Below, one piece after another: positions 17,223 through 25,604 of a stretch of DNA of 64,000 nt (its first letter is position 1; each line of letters opens with the position of its first letter). A program made the translations under genes and the position numbers. Origin of the DNA: a virus; IMG/VR virus record IMGVR_UViG_3300035703_000042, positions 1 through 64,000 of that record; one strand, written 5' to 3'. The notes under the pieces are model-generated. The model ran no database searches. It was not told where the DNA came from and saw only the letters and a program-made list of their open reading frames with translations.

Positions 17223-17723
17223 ATGAAAATACTGACCTTGGACAATCGTCCTTATGACCTTGATACCCTGCCCGAAGAAGTGGATGACATGCGTTTTGCC
17301 ATCCTTGACAATTCGGACCCCAGCAACCCAGATTATCACTACATCCCTTTGATATTCCTGGAGAGTTTCAACGCACCCGCTCTGGTGCTAAAGATCGGCG
17401 AACGTACCTTGCGCATGCCTGTGGATTGGCAAGTGTTGATCGGCGAACCCGATCTCGGCGATCTTGAAGTGTTGCCATTGACATCTATCAATGACCGCGG
17501 GTTCAAGGTGTTCCAATTCAACCCACTCACCAGTTTCCGTCCCAGCTTTCCCGACATTGAAATCGTTGATGTCTATCACGAAGTCACATGGTATGCACCC
17601 AAGCTCAAGAACGGGCAGTTTCTCGCGGTGCCCATCGAAGACGGCGATCAACCACAGTGTGTGTATTTTGTCAAAGATGTGAGCCGCAACTGCGAGATCG
17701 TAGACTATAACAAGGCCTGGTGA
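17223..17723 (+). CDS. Conserved hypothetical phage protein, 166 aa
   Basis: A soluble 166-residue protein, rich in Asp, Pro and beta-branched residues, without a recognisable motif. It starts 21 nt after the upstream stop and is followed at 6 nt by the next SGNH-like gene, so the three are probably co-transcribed. Sequence such as WQVLIGEPDLGDLEVLPL suggests a beta-sandwich or barrel; no function can be given. Confidence 0.75.
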   Translation: MKILTLDNRPYDLDTLPEEVDDMRFAILDNSDPSNPDYHYIPLIFLESFNAPALVLKIGERTLRMPVDWQVLIGEPDLGDLEVLPLTSINDRGFKVFQFNPLTSFRPSFPDIEIVDVYHEVTWYAPKLKNGQFLAVPIEDGDQPQCVYFVKDVSRNCEIVDYNKAW

Positions 17724-17729
17724 TTTCGG

Positions 17730-18449
17730 ATGCGATTGGTCGTATGTGGTGACAGCTTTAACGTAGAAGACGATAGATACCCCAACATACATTGGATAGA
17801 TCATCTACGCCGTCTGCGTCCAGACATAGAGATCGTCAATCTTTCACAGCGTGGTGCCAGTAATGGTCTTATCGCACTACAGACATTACAGGCCATCGAG
17901 CTTGATCCAGGATTTGTTGTGATATCATTTTCCGGAATTGAAAGATACGAAGTTGACAATCCTGCTGCCAATCAAGCATTGCCAACCAAGTACAATGTGG
18001 AAAGCATCAAGCAGTGTTCGATAAACTATTTTCAATCCACCAAAACCCTTTCGCACAGTCGGGATACCACCGAGTTTGACATTTATCAACGATGGATAAC
18101 CATGGTGCAGTCCCAGTTCATGAACGACCTGCGAAATCGTCTCATCATGGCATCATGTCTGTTTTCCTTGCTGAGCAAAAACATTGGGTTCTGCTATTCT
18201 CCGGGCAATCTTGGTCAAGTACCCGAAGTAGATCTCAAAATCAAAACTCAAGATTTGATGCTGTCTCTCACAGATTTACAAGCTCATGACCCTTTGTTGG
18301 CGTTTGATGATCACAAATTGGCCACCGATTTTTGGTCGCCTAGTCAGCCACATGGACCAGCGCATTTCCATATCATGGATTCACAATGGCAAGAACATCA
18401 TTGCAAAAACATAATCTCTCATATAAACTTGTGTAACAAACATGGATAA
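17730..18449 (+). CDS. SGNH/GDSL-hydrolase-like protein 2
   Basis: A 239-residue paralogue of the gene at 16500: VVCGDSFN (block I Ser), RGASNG (Gly/Asn block), and HGPAHFHIMDSQWQEHH near the C-terminus. The usual block V Asp-x-x-His is altered (PAHFHI), so catalysis is less certain than in copy 1. Ends with an 8-nt overlap with the next gene. Confidence 0.55.
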   Translation: MRLVVCGDSFNVEDDRYPNIHWIDHLRRLRPDIEIVNLSQRGASNGLIALQTLQAIELDPGFVVISFSGIERYEVDNPAANQALPTKYNVESIKQCSINYFQSTKTLSHSRDTTEFDIYQRWITMVQSQFMNDLRNRLIMASCLFSLLSKNIGFCYSPGNLGQVPEVDLKIKTQDLMLSLTDLQAHDPLLAFDDHKLATDFWSPSQPHGPAHFHIMDSQWQEHHCKNIISHINLCNKHG

Positions 18450-18885
18450 ACTATCGATACAAAATGAGATGCGACAGTTCGATCGCAAAAATCGCGACTT
18501 CTACAATGATCTCACTGACGAAGAACGAAAAAAGTTTTCCACCTATCTCATGATACGTTGGGGATCGGCCGTGGAAGGCAGTGCTGATCTCCAGGAGTTT
18601 TATCTCGTAGCCACCAATGAACGGCTCAACAAGAGATTCTTCGAAATGACGCGCCATCCTGGGCTGCAATGGTTATGCGCTACAACCGTAAGTCCAGACA
18701 TGGGCACACATCGACATCTCTGGATCTCTCCCAAGAAAAAAGACGGCAACAGCAACAGCGAAATCAAAAAGAAGCTGATGAAAATCATGCCCGCGGCCAA
18801 GATCGATGATATCGAGGTACTAAGTCAACTTGTCACTCGCAAAGAGCTAGCTGAATATGCCAGAGAACACGGCGACACGGACTGA
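18442..18885 (+). CDS. Conserved hypothetical phage protein, 147 aa
   Basis: A charged, helical 147-residue protein opening with NEMRQFDRKNRDFYNDLTDEERKK and carrying YLMIRWGSAV. It resembles small conserved proteins of T4-like marine phages that lie among replication genes; a clamp-loader small-subunit role (gp62) was considered but no decisive motif supports it. It overlaps both neighbours (8 nt before, 29 nt after). Confidence 0.75.
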   Translation: MDKLSIQNEMRQFDRKNRDFYNDLTDEERKKFSTYLMIRWGSAVEGSADLQEFYLVATNERLNKRFFEMTRHPGLQWLCATTVSPDMGTHRHLWISPKKKDGNSNSEIKKKLMKIMPAAKIDDIEVLSQLVTRKELAEYAREHGDTD

Positions 18886-19555
18886 GTTCCAGTGCCGATA
18901 TTGCACTAAATCTTTCCAGCGAGAAACCAGTCTCGCTGTGCATGTTTGTGAACCCAAACGCAGGTACAGCGAGCAAAATGAAGTGGGGGTGCAAATAGGA
19001 CTCAACGCTTATCTGAGATTCTACGAAATCACCCAAGGATCGGCACGTCTTAAAACCTTTGAGGATTTCGCTGCCAGTGCTTATTATCGTGCGTTTGTTA
19101 GATTTGGGCGTTATTGTCAAAGCATACGCGCCGTGAACGTGCCCAGGTTTGTGGACTGGCTGCTCAAGAACAACCGGAAGATAGACCACTGGTGCAGAGA
19201 TACTGTATACACCGAGTATCTCCAAGAGCATGTGCGGGTAGAATCGGCCACAGATGCCTTGAGTCGTGCTCTAGAAGAAGGCATCGCCTGGGGCGAACGC
19301 ACAGGAAACCCGGATCGCGACTTCTTGAGATACGGCAACGACAACGTGATCTGCCAGGCAGTGACTACTGGTCGCGTCACTGCCTGGGTGCTGTATAATT
19401 CCGAATCCGGGCAGGAATTCCTGGCTCGCATCAACAACGAACAAGTGGCCATGATCTGGCCTTGGATCGATTCGGATCATTGGTTCCGTAGATTCCAGGA
19501 CTATGCAGCAGACGCTGAATGGGTGCGAGAAATGACACGACAAGCAGGATGGTGA
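18857..19555 (+). CDS. Zinc-finger protein of unknown function
   Basis: A 232-residue protein. The first 35 residues hold FQCRYCTKSFQRETSLAVHVC, a C-x2-C-x12-H-x3-C zinc finger of the C2H2/CCHC kind, unusual in phage. The rest is helical and W/R-rich without known motifs (FLRYGNDNVICQAVTTGRVTAW is the best-defined block). It overlaps the upstream gene by 29 nt and stops 1 nt before the mini-DnaE gene, so the two may act together at DNA or RNA. Function unknown. Confidence 0.72.
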   Translation: MPENTATRTEFQCRYCTKSFQRETSLAVHVCEPKRRYSEQNEVGVQIGLNAYLRFYEITQGSARLKTFEDFAASAYYRAFVRFGRYCQSIRAVNVPRFVDWLLKNNRKIDHWCRDTVYTEYLQEHVRVESATDALSRALEEGIAWGERTGNPDRDFLRYGNDNVICQAVTTGRVTAWVLYNSESGQEFLARINNEQVAMIWPWIDSDHWFRRFQDYAADAEWVREMTRQAGW

Positions 19556-19556
19556 T

Positions 19557-20126
19557 ATGAGCGCAGACATCGACATCGACTTCGCTGACAGGAACCATGC
19601 TCTATCATTGATACAGCACGTGCCGGCTCGACAAACCCATGACGGTCAATCACGGCGACACAATTCTGGCATTTATGTCACGGACATACCTAGAGATCCT
19701 GTGCGTGGCTGTGCGGCCATCGACTACGATGAAGCCGAACAACGCGGCTATTTCAAGATTGACTTTCTCAACATGTCAGTGTATCAGCTGGTGAGAGATC
19801 CCGAGCACTATCAAGCCATGCTGGATCGGGAACCTCCATGGTCGAGATTGTGGACCGATGCTGCCTGGGCCAGCCAACTGGTGCACGTGGGCAACTATAC
19901 CTCACTGCTGGCCATGATGCGGCCGGATTCTGTGACCAGGATGGCCGCATTCATATCTGTGATACGTCCTGGCAAGGCACACCTACAGAACCAACCCTGG
20001 GATCAGGTCTTTGCATCGGTGTGGGACGGTGATGACAGTCGCGGATACACGTTCAAGCGCAGCCATGCGGTGAGCTATGCAGCTCTAGTGGCCTTGCACA
20101 TGAATTTAATCGATACGGCGGACTAG
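19557..20126 (+). CDS. Miniature DnaE/Pol III alpha-like protein
   Basis: A 189-residue protein whose motifs follow, in order, those of bacterial DNA polymerase III alpha: DIDIDFADR (residues 4-12; compare the DxD catalytic pair at E. coli D401/D403), HNSGIYV (compare HAGGVVI), YFKIDFLNMSVYQLV (65-79; compare VKFDFLGLRTLTII with D555), FISVIRPG (132-139; compare LVALFRPG) and FKRSHAVSYAAL (166-177; compare FNKSHAAAYAL). All three catalytic Asp appear kept, yet the PHP domain, most of fingers, the beta-clamp and OB domains are absent. It could be a tiny polymerase, a primase-like enzyme or a regulatory relic. Ends tail-to-tail with the next gene (21-nt overlap). Confidence 0.7.
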   Translation: MSADIDIDFADRNHALSLIQHVPARQTHDGQSRRHNSGIYVTDIPRDPVRGCAAIDYDEAEQRGYFKIDFLNMSVYQLVRDPEHYQAMLDREPPWSRLWTDAAWASQLVHVGNYTSLLAMMRPDSVTRMAAFISVIRPGKAHLQNQPWDQVFASVWDGDDSRGYTFKRSHAVSYAALVALHMNLIDTAD

Positions 20127-20483
20127 GGTGATGCTGCGTCGCTTGGTTTTGCGTCGCGATATGTCAGACAAGCTGCAAACAGGACCGTGTATGATGTCGA
20201 GATCTTTGTTGGCAAACGTCCTGAGATAAGGGCGGAACGGATCCCACTCGCTTTTGAGAAAGATGTTGATGGGGATACTGCGGTTGCTTTCCCACCACCA
20301 AATGTTGGCAAGATCCAGGAAAAGTCTTTTGAGTTCGGCATCGTGTATGTTGCCAAAGTCGTAGATAGTGGTTATACGATCGTCGCGATTCTGTACTATA
20401 CCTACATACTCCACACCGGCATGCACACACAGCGTGATAAAAGGATACTTGGATGTTAGTGTCTCGAACAGATTATCGCCCAT
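20106..20483 (-). CDS. Conserved hypothetical phage protein, 125 aa
   Basis: A minus-strand gene for a 125-residue protein containing KYPFITLCVHAGVEYVGIVQNRD, WWWESNR and a basic C-terminus (SRRKTKRRSITLVRR). It looks like a small conserved protein common in marine T4-like phages, of unknown function; the beta-rich N-terminus with GIVQN recalls Sm-like folds, but that is weak. It is the only minus-strand gene within 13.6-25.6 kb. Confidence 0.7.
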   Translation of the reverse strand: MGDNLFETLTSKYPFITLCVHAGVEYVGIVQNRDDRITTIYDFGNIHDAELKRLFLDLANIWWWESNRSIPINIFLKSEWDPFRPYLRTFANKDLDIIHGPVCSLSDISRRKTKRRSITLVRRID

Positions 20484-20488
20484 AAATA
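20481..20488 (+). promoter_or_regulatory. Late-promoter-like motif
   Basis: CATAAATA, one mismatch from the T4 late promoter TATAAATA, 15 nt before the start of the structural-type gene at 20504. Part of a motif set shared by many genes here. Confidence 0.35.
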
Positions 20489-20503
20489 TTGGTGGAGATC
20501 TTT

Positions 20504-21295
20504 ATGTATTCAACCCCTGCCTATTTATATCAACAAATCCAGCAAGTTTTAATGATAGATATATCCGGACAGGGTGCGGTATTTGACCGGAGATGGCAAC
20601 CTGTGTATGCAAAATCATTGAAATTGAACCTGGGCGTGGACAATGTGATCCTGTTCCAGTTCCTCAACCAAGACCAAAAGCCTGTGAATATCTCGGGCAG
20701 TACTTTCACCTTCCGCATCATCAGCCAGAACGGTGACAATCTCTTGTATGCACAAGAGTTGGTGGCATTGAGTGCAGCCACTGGACGAGCCAAGGTCACT
20801 ATCCCTGCAGCTGATTCTGTGTATTTCCAACCACAACCGGCATCATGGAGCATTGAAGTGAGCTCAGGAGTATTGGACCAGGCCGTGTACACCGATGCTT
20901 ATTCTTCGGCTCGCGGCGACATTGACATCGTGGATTCGGTGTTTCCAGCATTCGTGGCCAGTTCGATGCTGACCATCCCTGCGCAGGCACCAGCCAACAA
21001 CATTTTCTATTCTTCTACGGTGACCACAGACGGATCAAGATTGACCACATTCCAGATGGACAACGGCAATCTCACCGGTAACCTGTCAGTGCAAGGCGCC
21101 ACCGATGCCACGGCCAACACCGTGGAATGGTATGATGTGTCTTTCCAGGACCTACGTACCGGCAACACAGTGGATTCGGTGTCGTTTTCTGACAGCAACG
21201 AGCGCCTGGGATTCAACGTAGAAGGTTATCATCCCTATCTACGCTTGCAGGTACAGATCGACGCAGGCGCTGTAGATCTCATCCAATATCGTTGA
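20504..21295 (+). CDS. Probable virion/baseplate protein (BppU-like N-terminus)
   Basis: ATG 20504 has a GGAG ribosome site. The 263-residue protein is beta-rich, with an N-terminal region (LNLGVDNVILFQFLNQD, then SGSTFTFRII) resembling the N-terminal beta-sandwich of BppU-type baseplate or tail proteins that describe layered immunoglobulin-like folds. The C-terminal half has T/S/D-rich strands ending in LRLQVQIDAGAVDLIQYR. It is a virion protein by style and by the late-type motif at 20481; the precise position in the particle is unknown. Confidence 0.6.
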   Translation: MYSTPAYLYQQIQQVLMIDISGQGAVFDRRWQPVYAKSLKLNLGVDNVILFQFLNQDQKPVNISGSTFTFRIISQNGDNLLYAQELVALSAATGRAKVTIPAADSVYFQPQPASWSIEVSSGVLDQAVYTDAYSSARGDIDIVDSVFPAFVASSMLTIPAQAPANNIFYSSTVTTDGSRLTTFQMDNGNLTGNLSVQGATDATANTVEWYDVSFQDLRTGNTVDSVSFSDSNERLGFNVEGYHPYLRLQVQIDAGAVDLIQYR

Positions 21296-21323
21296 TCATT
21301 CCAGCGAAATCCGTTAAACTGTC

Positions 21324-22307
21324 ATGATGTTAGATCTGACAGCATATCTTCCTGCCCGCCACAAAAAGACAGCATCTGGCTGGATCAGCTTCAATGCTCC
21401 TTGTTGCGTCCACAGCGGGGAGACCGCTGATCGACGCCAGCGCGGCGGCCTCAAGAGCACAGATCAGGGCTGGAGCTATCACTGCTTCAATTGCGGATTC
21501 ACTGCCAGTTTCGTGCTGGGTCGCAGCCTCAGCTTCAAGGCACGCCGACTACTGTCATGGTTGAACGTGCCCGATGACGAGATCGAGCGCATCAATCTCG
21601 AAAGTCTGAGGCATCGCACCATGGAAGGTGTGCTGGAACAGCGGCAAAGGTTGGTAGAACACTTATCCAGCATCGAGTTTGAAGAGCGCGATCTACCCAC
21701 TGATGTGTACGGCATCAATGGCAACGATGATCCAGCCCTGGCTCTGCGTGCTCGCGGATATCTACGAGATCGCGGTGTGCCCATGGACTATCCATATCTA
21801 TTCAAAAGCATGCCGAGGCCAGGCATAGTGATACCATTCACCCACAACGGAGTGATAGTGGGACATTCGACGCGATTCCTGGATGATCGTAATCCCAGGT
21901 ACATACACGATATCCAGCCTGGCTATGTGTTTGGTCGTGATCTCCAGCGTGATTCTTGGACTCACGTGATCGTGGTCGAAGGCGTGTTTGATGCACTCAG
22001 CATTTCGGCCATGGCAGTATTGCATGCCGACATATCTGATCTACAAGCCCGACTCATACGCAGTCTAGGGCGTGAAGTCACAGTGGTACCTGACCGCGAC
22101 GAAGCTGGTATGAAGCTGGTAGATCGGGCCATGGAGCTGGGCTGGGCCGTGAGCATGCCCAATTGGCCCGAGGGAGTCAAAGACGTCAATGATGCAGTGA
22201 AGGTCATGGGCCGATTGCCTGCCCTGATAACTATCATGCAGGCGCGGGAAACCAACCGTGTCAAGATTGAACTAAGGAAGCGCAAATGGCTGTCAAAAAA
22301 CTCCTAG
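21324..22307 (+). CDS. DNA primase, gp61/DnaG-like
   Basis: Makes RNA primers for lagging-strand synthesis together with the gp41-like helicase (23047). An N-terminal zinc-binding domain has C27-x2-H30 and C54-x2-C57 (HCFNC). The TOPRIM catalytic core has HVIVVEGVFDALS (Glu) and VTVVPDRDEAG (DxD). 327 residues, near T4 gp61 (342). Two ATGs in tandem at 21324/21327; either may be used. Sandwiched with a sulfotransferase-like gene before the helicase. Confidence 0.9.
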   Translation: MMLDLTAYLPARHKKTASGWISFNAPCCVHSGETADRRQRGGLKSTDQGWSYHCFNCGFTASFVLGRSLSFKARRLLSWLNVPDDEIERINLESLRHRTMEGVLEQRQRLVEHLSSIEFEERDLPTDVYGINGNDDPALALRARGYLRDRGVPMDYPYLFKSMPRPGIVIPFTHNGVIVGHSTRFLDDRNPRYIHDIQPGYVFGRDLQRDSWTHVIVVEGVFDALSISAMAVLHADISDLQARLIRSLGREVTVVPDRDEAGMKLVDRAMELGWAVSMPNWPEGVKDVNDAVKVMGRLPALITIMQARETNRVKIELRKRKWLSKNS

Positions 22308-23017
22308 TGTACGGATTGCCCAGGACAGGCACGTCTGTGATACAGGCGGTGATAGCCGACCAGATATTACAGCTACCCAATCGCGGCGAGCCTTTTTCTC
22401 AGGTGGGGAGAAATCTTCCTAGATATCTCGCCGACGCCACCGACACTGAAAGCATATATCAATGGACTCGGGAAGTCACTGATGGTGTTTTTAAATTCCT
22501 ATCCAGCAATCGTGGACAGTATGATCTAGCCCGCGTGCTATCTATGGGATTTGATCATGTAACAGTGATTCGCCGCAAAGATCATATTGGCTCTCTCTTG
22601 AGTCAGGCACACGCCGATGCGTCGGGGTGTTTTCACTATCACGGTAATCCTGAAAATCGTTATCTATATACAAATTTAGTAAAACAGATGTCATTCTCGG
22701 TTCCTCAACAAGCCCAGATGAGTTGGTTAAAAAATTATTTTCTAAATCTCCAAGGCATTGAGATCATCGAGAGATCGGGCATTGACTGGGAGATTGTGGA
22801 CTACGAAAAATTCATTGACACTGGTAATCTAACTGTGACCGGTATCGATTATTCCACAGACTGGTCTAGCGTCAGCACCATTCCCTTGTGCATCGACTAT
22901 CGCAGTTTGTGCACCAATCTCGATGAGATAGAGTCATTGATAGATTACTGGCTTTCTCGTCGCGATACAGTGGGGAACCTGTTACGCGAGATTGACACGC
23001 TTATCTCAGAGTTGTAG
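22286..23017 (+). CDS. Sulfotransferase-like protein
   Basis: The N-terminus LLVYGLPRTGTSVIQAVI matches the 5'-phosphosulfate-binding loop of sulfotransferases (PRTGTS in place of P-loop), which bind PAPS. VIRRKDHIGSLLSQ resembles the 3'-phosphate-binding region (R..D...S). 243 residues. It overlaps the primase end by 22 nt, and is more AT-rich than primase and helicase, so it looks inserted between two replication genes. A glycan or peptide acceptor is likely but unseen. Confidence 0.7.
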   Translation: MAVKKLLVYGLPRTGTSVIQAVIADQILQLPNRGEPFSQVGRNLPRYLADATDTESIYQWTREVTDGVFKFLSSNRGQYDLARVLSMGFDHVTVIRRKDHIGSLLSQAHADASGCFHYHGNPENRYLYTNLVKQMSFSVPQQAQMSWLKNYFLNLQGIEIIERSGIDWEIVDYEKFIDTGNLTVTGIDYSTDWSSVSTIPLCIDYRSLCTNLDEIESLIDYWLSRRDTVGNLLREIDTLISEL

Positions 23018-23046
23018 TATAAACACAGACACAAGGAAAACACATT

Positions 23047-24453
23047 TTGTCAAAAGACTACGGAGTCGACCTACAACGACTGTTCTTAGAAATGATGCTG
23101 CAAGACGCAGAGAACTATGTGCGGGTGCAGAACATCTACAATGCCGAAAACTTTGATCGCAGCCTGCGTGCCGCGGCCGAGTTCGTAAAAACTCACAGCG
23201 ATGAACACAAGACCCTGCCCACCCGTCAGCAGGTGCGTGCAGTGGCCAATGTGGATCTACAAGAGATTCCCGAATTCAATGACGGGCACAGTGAATGGTT
23301 CCTCAAAGAGTTTGAATCATTTACCAAACGCAGAGAACTCGAACGTGCCATCCTCAAAAGCGCTGACATGCTGGAAAAAGGCGAGTTTGAACCCGTGGAA
23401 CGCCTGATCAAGGACGCAGTGCAGATATCCTTGACCAAGGACATGGGCACAGACTACTTCCATGATGCACGCAACAGCATCGAACACTATTACAGCAACT
23501 CGGGAGTGATCTCCACGGGATGGCCGCAGTTGGACAAGGTATTGTACGGTGGTTTCGGACGCGGGCAGCTCAACATCTTTGCCGGTGGATCTGGCTCGGG
23601 AAAATCATTGGTGATGATGAACATCGCACTGAACTGGCTGCAGGCCGGATTGAGTGGAGTTTACATCAGCCTGGAACTCAGTGAAGAACTGTGTGCCCTG
23701 CGTACTACGGCCATGCTGGCCAACATGGGCACCAAGGAAATCCGCAAAGACCTCGACACAGCGGCCATGAAAGTGAACCTCCTAGGTAAGAAGTCAGGTC
23801 GGTATCAGATCAAGGCCCTGCCGGCGCAGTCAAACATCAACGACATCCGTGCTTATTTGAAAGAAGTGCAGATACAGACAGGCATGCGGGTAGACTTCGT
23901 GATGGTGGATTACCTTGATCTCTTGATGCCGGTGTCGGCCAAGGTTTCGCCCAACGACTTGTTTGTCAAGGACAAGTATGTGAGTGAAGAACTCAGAAAT
24001 CTCTCGGCCGAGCTCAACATCTTGTTGGTCACGGCTTCACAGTTGAATCGATCAGCAGTGGAAGAGATCGAGTTCGATCACAGCCATATTTCGGGCGGTA
24101 TCTCCAAGATCAATACTGCAGACAACGTGTTTGGCATCTTCACTAGTCGTGCCATGAAAGAGCGCGGTCGCTATCAGATCCAATGCATGAAAACTCGTAG
24201 TTCGAACGGAGTAGGCAACAAGATCGATCTTGAATACAACGTGGAAACCATGAGGATCACTGATCCCGGCGAAGGTGCCGATGACTCAGCGTCGGGCTTC
24301 GCAGCCAAACGTGCCAACATCTATGACACTATCAAGGCCAAGGCACAGGTCCGACCCGCCGACGATGATGAAGGCGAGGATGTGCCCAAGATACAGGCCG
24401 AAGTCAATTCCAACAAGCTCAAACAAATGCTGAGCCAGATCAAAGGATCTTGA
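23047..24453 (+). CDS. Replicative DNA helicase, gp41/DnaB-like
   Basis: Hexameric 5'-3' helicase. N-terminal helical domain (about 1-140) with primase-interacting character, then the RecA-like core: Walker A GGSGSGKS (180-187), Walker B within VDFVMVDYLDLL, SQLNRSAVEE (motif H3) and a DNA-loop region with HISGGISKINTADN. 468 residues, close to T4 gp41 (475). Start is TTG at 23047 after AAGGAAAA; no better ATG occurs in frame nearby. It is in one transcription direction with primase, forming a primosome pair. Confidence 0.92.
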   Translation: MSKDYGVDLQRLFLEMMLQDAENYVRVQNIYNAENFDRSLRAAAEFVKTHSDEHKTLPTRQQVRAVANVDLQEIPEFNDGHSEWFLKEFESFTKRRELERAILKSADMLEKGEFEPVERLIKDAVQISLTKDMGTDYFHDARNSIEHYYSNSGVISTGWPQLDKVLYGGFGRGQLNIFAGGSGSGKSLVMMNIALNWLQAGLSGVYISLELSEELCALRTTAMLANMGTKEIRKDLDTAAMKVNLLGKKSGRYQIKALPAQSNINDIRAYLKEVQIQTGMRVDFVMVDYLDLLMPVSAKVSPNDLFVKDKYVSEELRNLSAELNILLVTASQLNRSAVEEIEFDHSHISGGISKINTADNVFGIFTSRAMKERGRYQIQCMKTRSSNGVGNKIDLEYNVETMRITDPGEGADDSASGFAAKRANIYDTIKAKAQVRPADDDEGEDVPKIQAEVNSNKLKQMLSQIKGS

Positions 24454-24457
24454 CCTC

Positions 24458-25597
24458 ATGACAACACCAAACATCAAAAACTTTTATTGCCCCGACATTT
24501 ACAAGAGTATTTTTTTACGTAGCATAGGTGAAAATCGAATCGAGCTAGGATTTTGTTGCCAATCCCGAGTTGACAGGATTGACTTAGACAATCTAAACTC
24601 GGCACTGTCAGAGAAAAGGCAGCGTTGGCAGGAATCTAGTGGCAAGAGCGATTGTATGAATTGTATAAATCTAGAATCGCGAGGTTTGACTAGTCGTAGA
24701 CATGCGTCTATGGAATATTTTTCAAATCTCGGAGAAAAACTGGACGAACATACAGATTTGATCAATCTAGAATGGAATTGTGACAACGTTTGTAATCTAG
24801 CCTGCCTGACCTGCGGTCCTGTTTTTAGTAGTCGATGGATGCAAGAAATCAATAGTTACAGTTGGAAAGATAGACGTAAACATCGTATATTAAACAAGTC
24901 AACTTTTGTAATCGACAATCTAGACATTAAAAATTTACGTCGCGTATATTTCAACGGTGGGGAGCCGTTGTTGACTGATGATCATAAAAGAATCATGGAC
25001 AAACTTCGAAGCAATGGTAGATTATCGCAGTGTGAGATTTCCTACAATACCAATTGTACTATCTTTCCTGATGCTCAGACATTGGATTTCTGGAGAGAAG
25101 CCAAACTTGTGAGATTGTTTCTAAGTTTGGATGCCATTGGAGAAGCTTTTGAATTTATCAGATGGCCGGCTCGATGGCATCTTGTAGAGAAGTTTCTTGA
25201 ATTTATAAAATCTCAGGATTTCAACATCATATTGGATATAACATGTACTGTAGGTATACACAATGTATTTTATTTACATACCCTAAGAAAATGGCAAAAA
25301 GATAATCTGCCTTGTAATCATCAAGGAGATCCGGTGTCTCTTAATTTACAACCTTGCGGTGATATGAGCTGGGGAGGTAAAAGTCTATCGTTGACAAATG
25401 TGAGTCAAATGGTTAGAGACGATATTGAGCACTATTGTAAAGAACATGATTTTGGTGATGTCAGGGCGTGGCTATCAACAGAATCAAACTCCAATGACGA
25501 TAGCACGTGGATAAAATATCTCGACGAGATCAGCAACGTGCGCGGGGTGGATTGGAAAAAATCTCTAGTCTATTTGGCCGAGAGATGTCGTATTTGA
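24458..25597 (+). CDS. Twitch-domain radical SAM protein 1
   Basis: Radical SAM enzyme: CNLACLTC (C-x3-C-x2-C) binds the 4Fe-4S cluster; YFNGGEPLL is the GGE SAM-contact motif; LFLSLDAIGEAFEFIRWP is the characteristic later strand. The N-terminal FYCPDIY... FCCQSR and SDCMNC Cys clusters resemble the extra Cys-rich N-terminus of twitch-type radical SAM proteins. 379 residues. It is AT-rich relative to the helicase gene. It ends 7 nt from the convergent paralogue. Product unknown; such proteins are often found in phages and in peptide or glycan modification loci. Confidence 0.85.
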   Translation: MTTPNIKNFYCPDIYKSIFLRSIGENRIELGFCCQSRVDRIDLDNLNSALSEKRQRWQESSGKSDCMNCINLESRGLTSRRHASMEYFSNLGEKLDEHTDLINLEWNCDNVCNLACLTCGPVFSSRWMQEINSYSWKDRRKHRILNKSTFVIDNLDIKNLRRVYFNGGEPLLTDDHKRIMDKLRSNGRLSQCEISYNTNCTIFPDAQTLDFWREAKLVRLFLSLDAIGEAFEFIRWPARWHLVEKFLEFIKSQDFNIILDITCTVGIHNVFYLHTLRKWQKDNLPCNHQGDPVSLNLQPCGDMSWGGKSLSLTNVSQMVRDDIEHYCKEHDFGDVRAWLSTESNSNDDSTWIKYLDEISNVRGVDWKKSLVYLAERCRI

Positions 25598-25604
25598 TAA
25601 CAAG

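Noticed and set aside
18442-18885. Clamp-loader small subunit gp62
   Set aside because: Considered by position, but no specific motif; kept as hypothetical.
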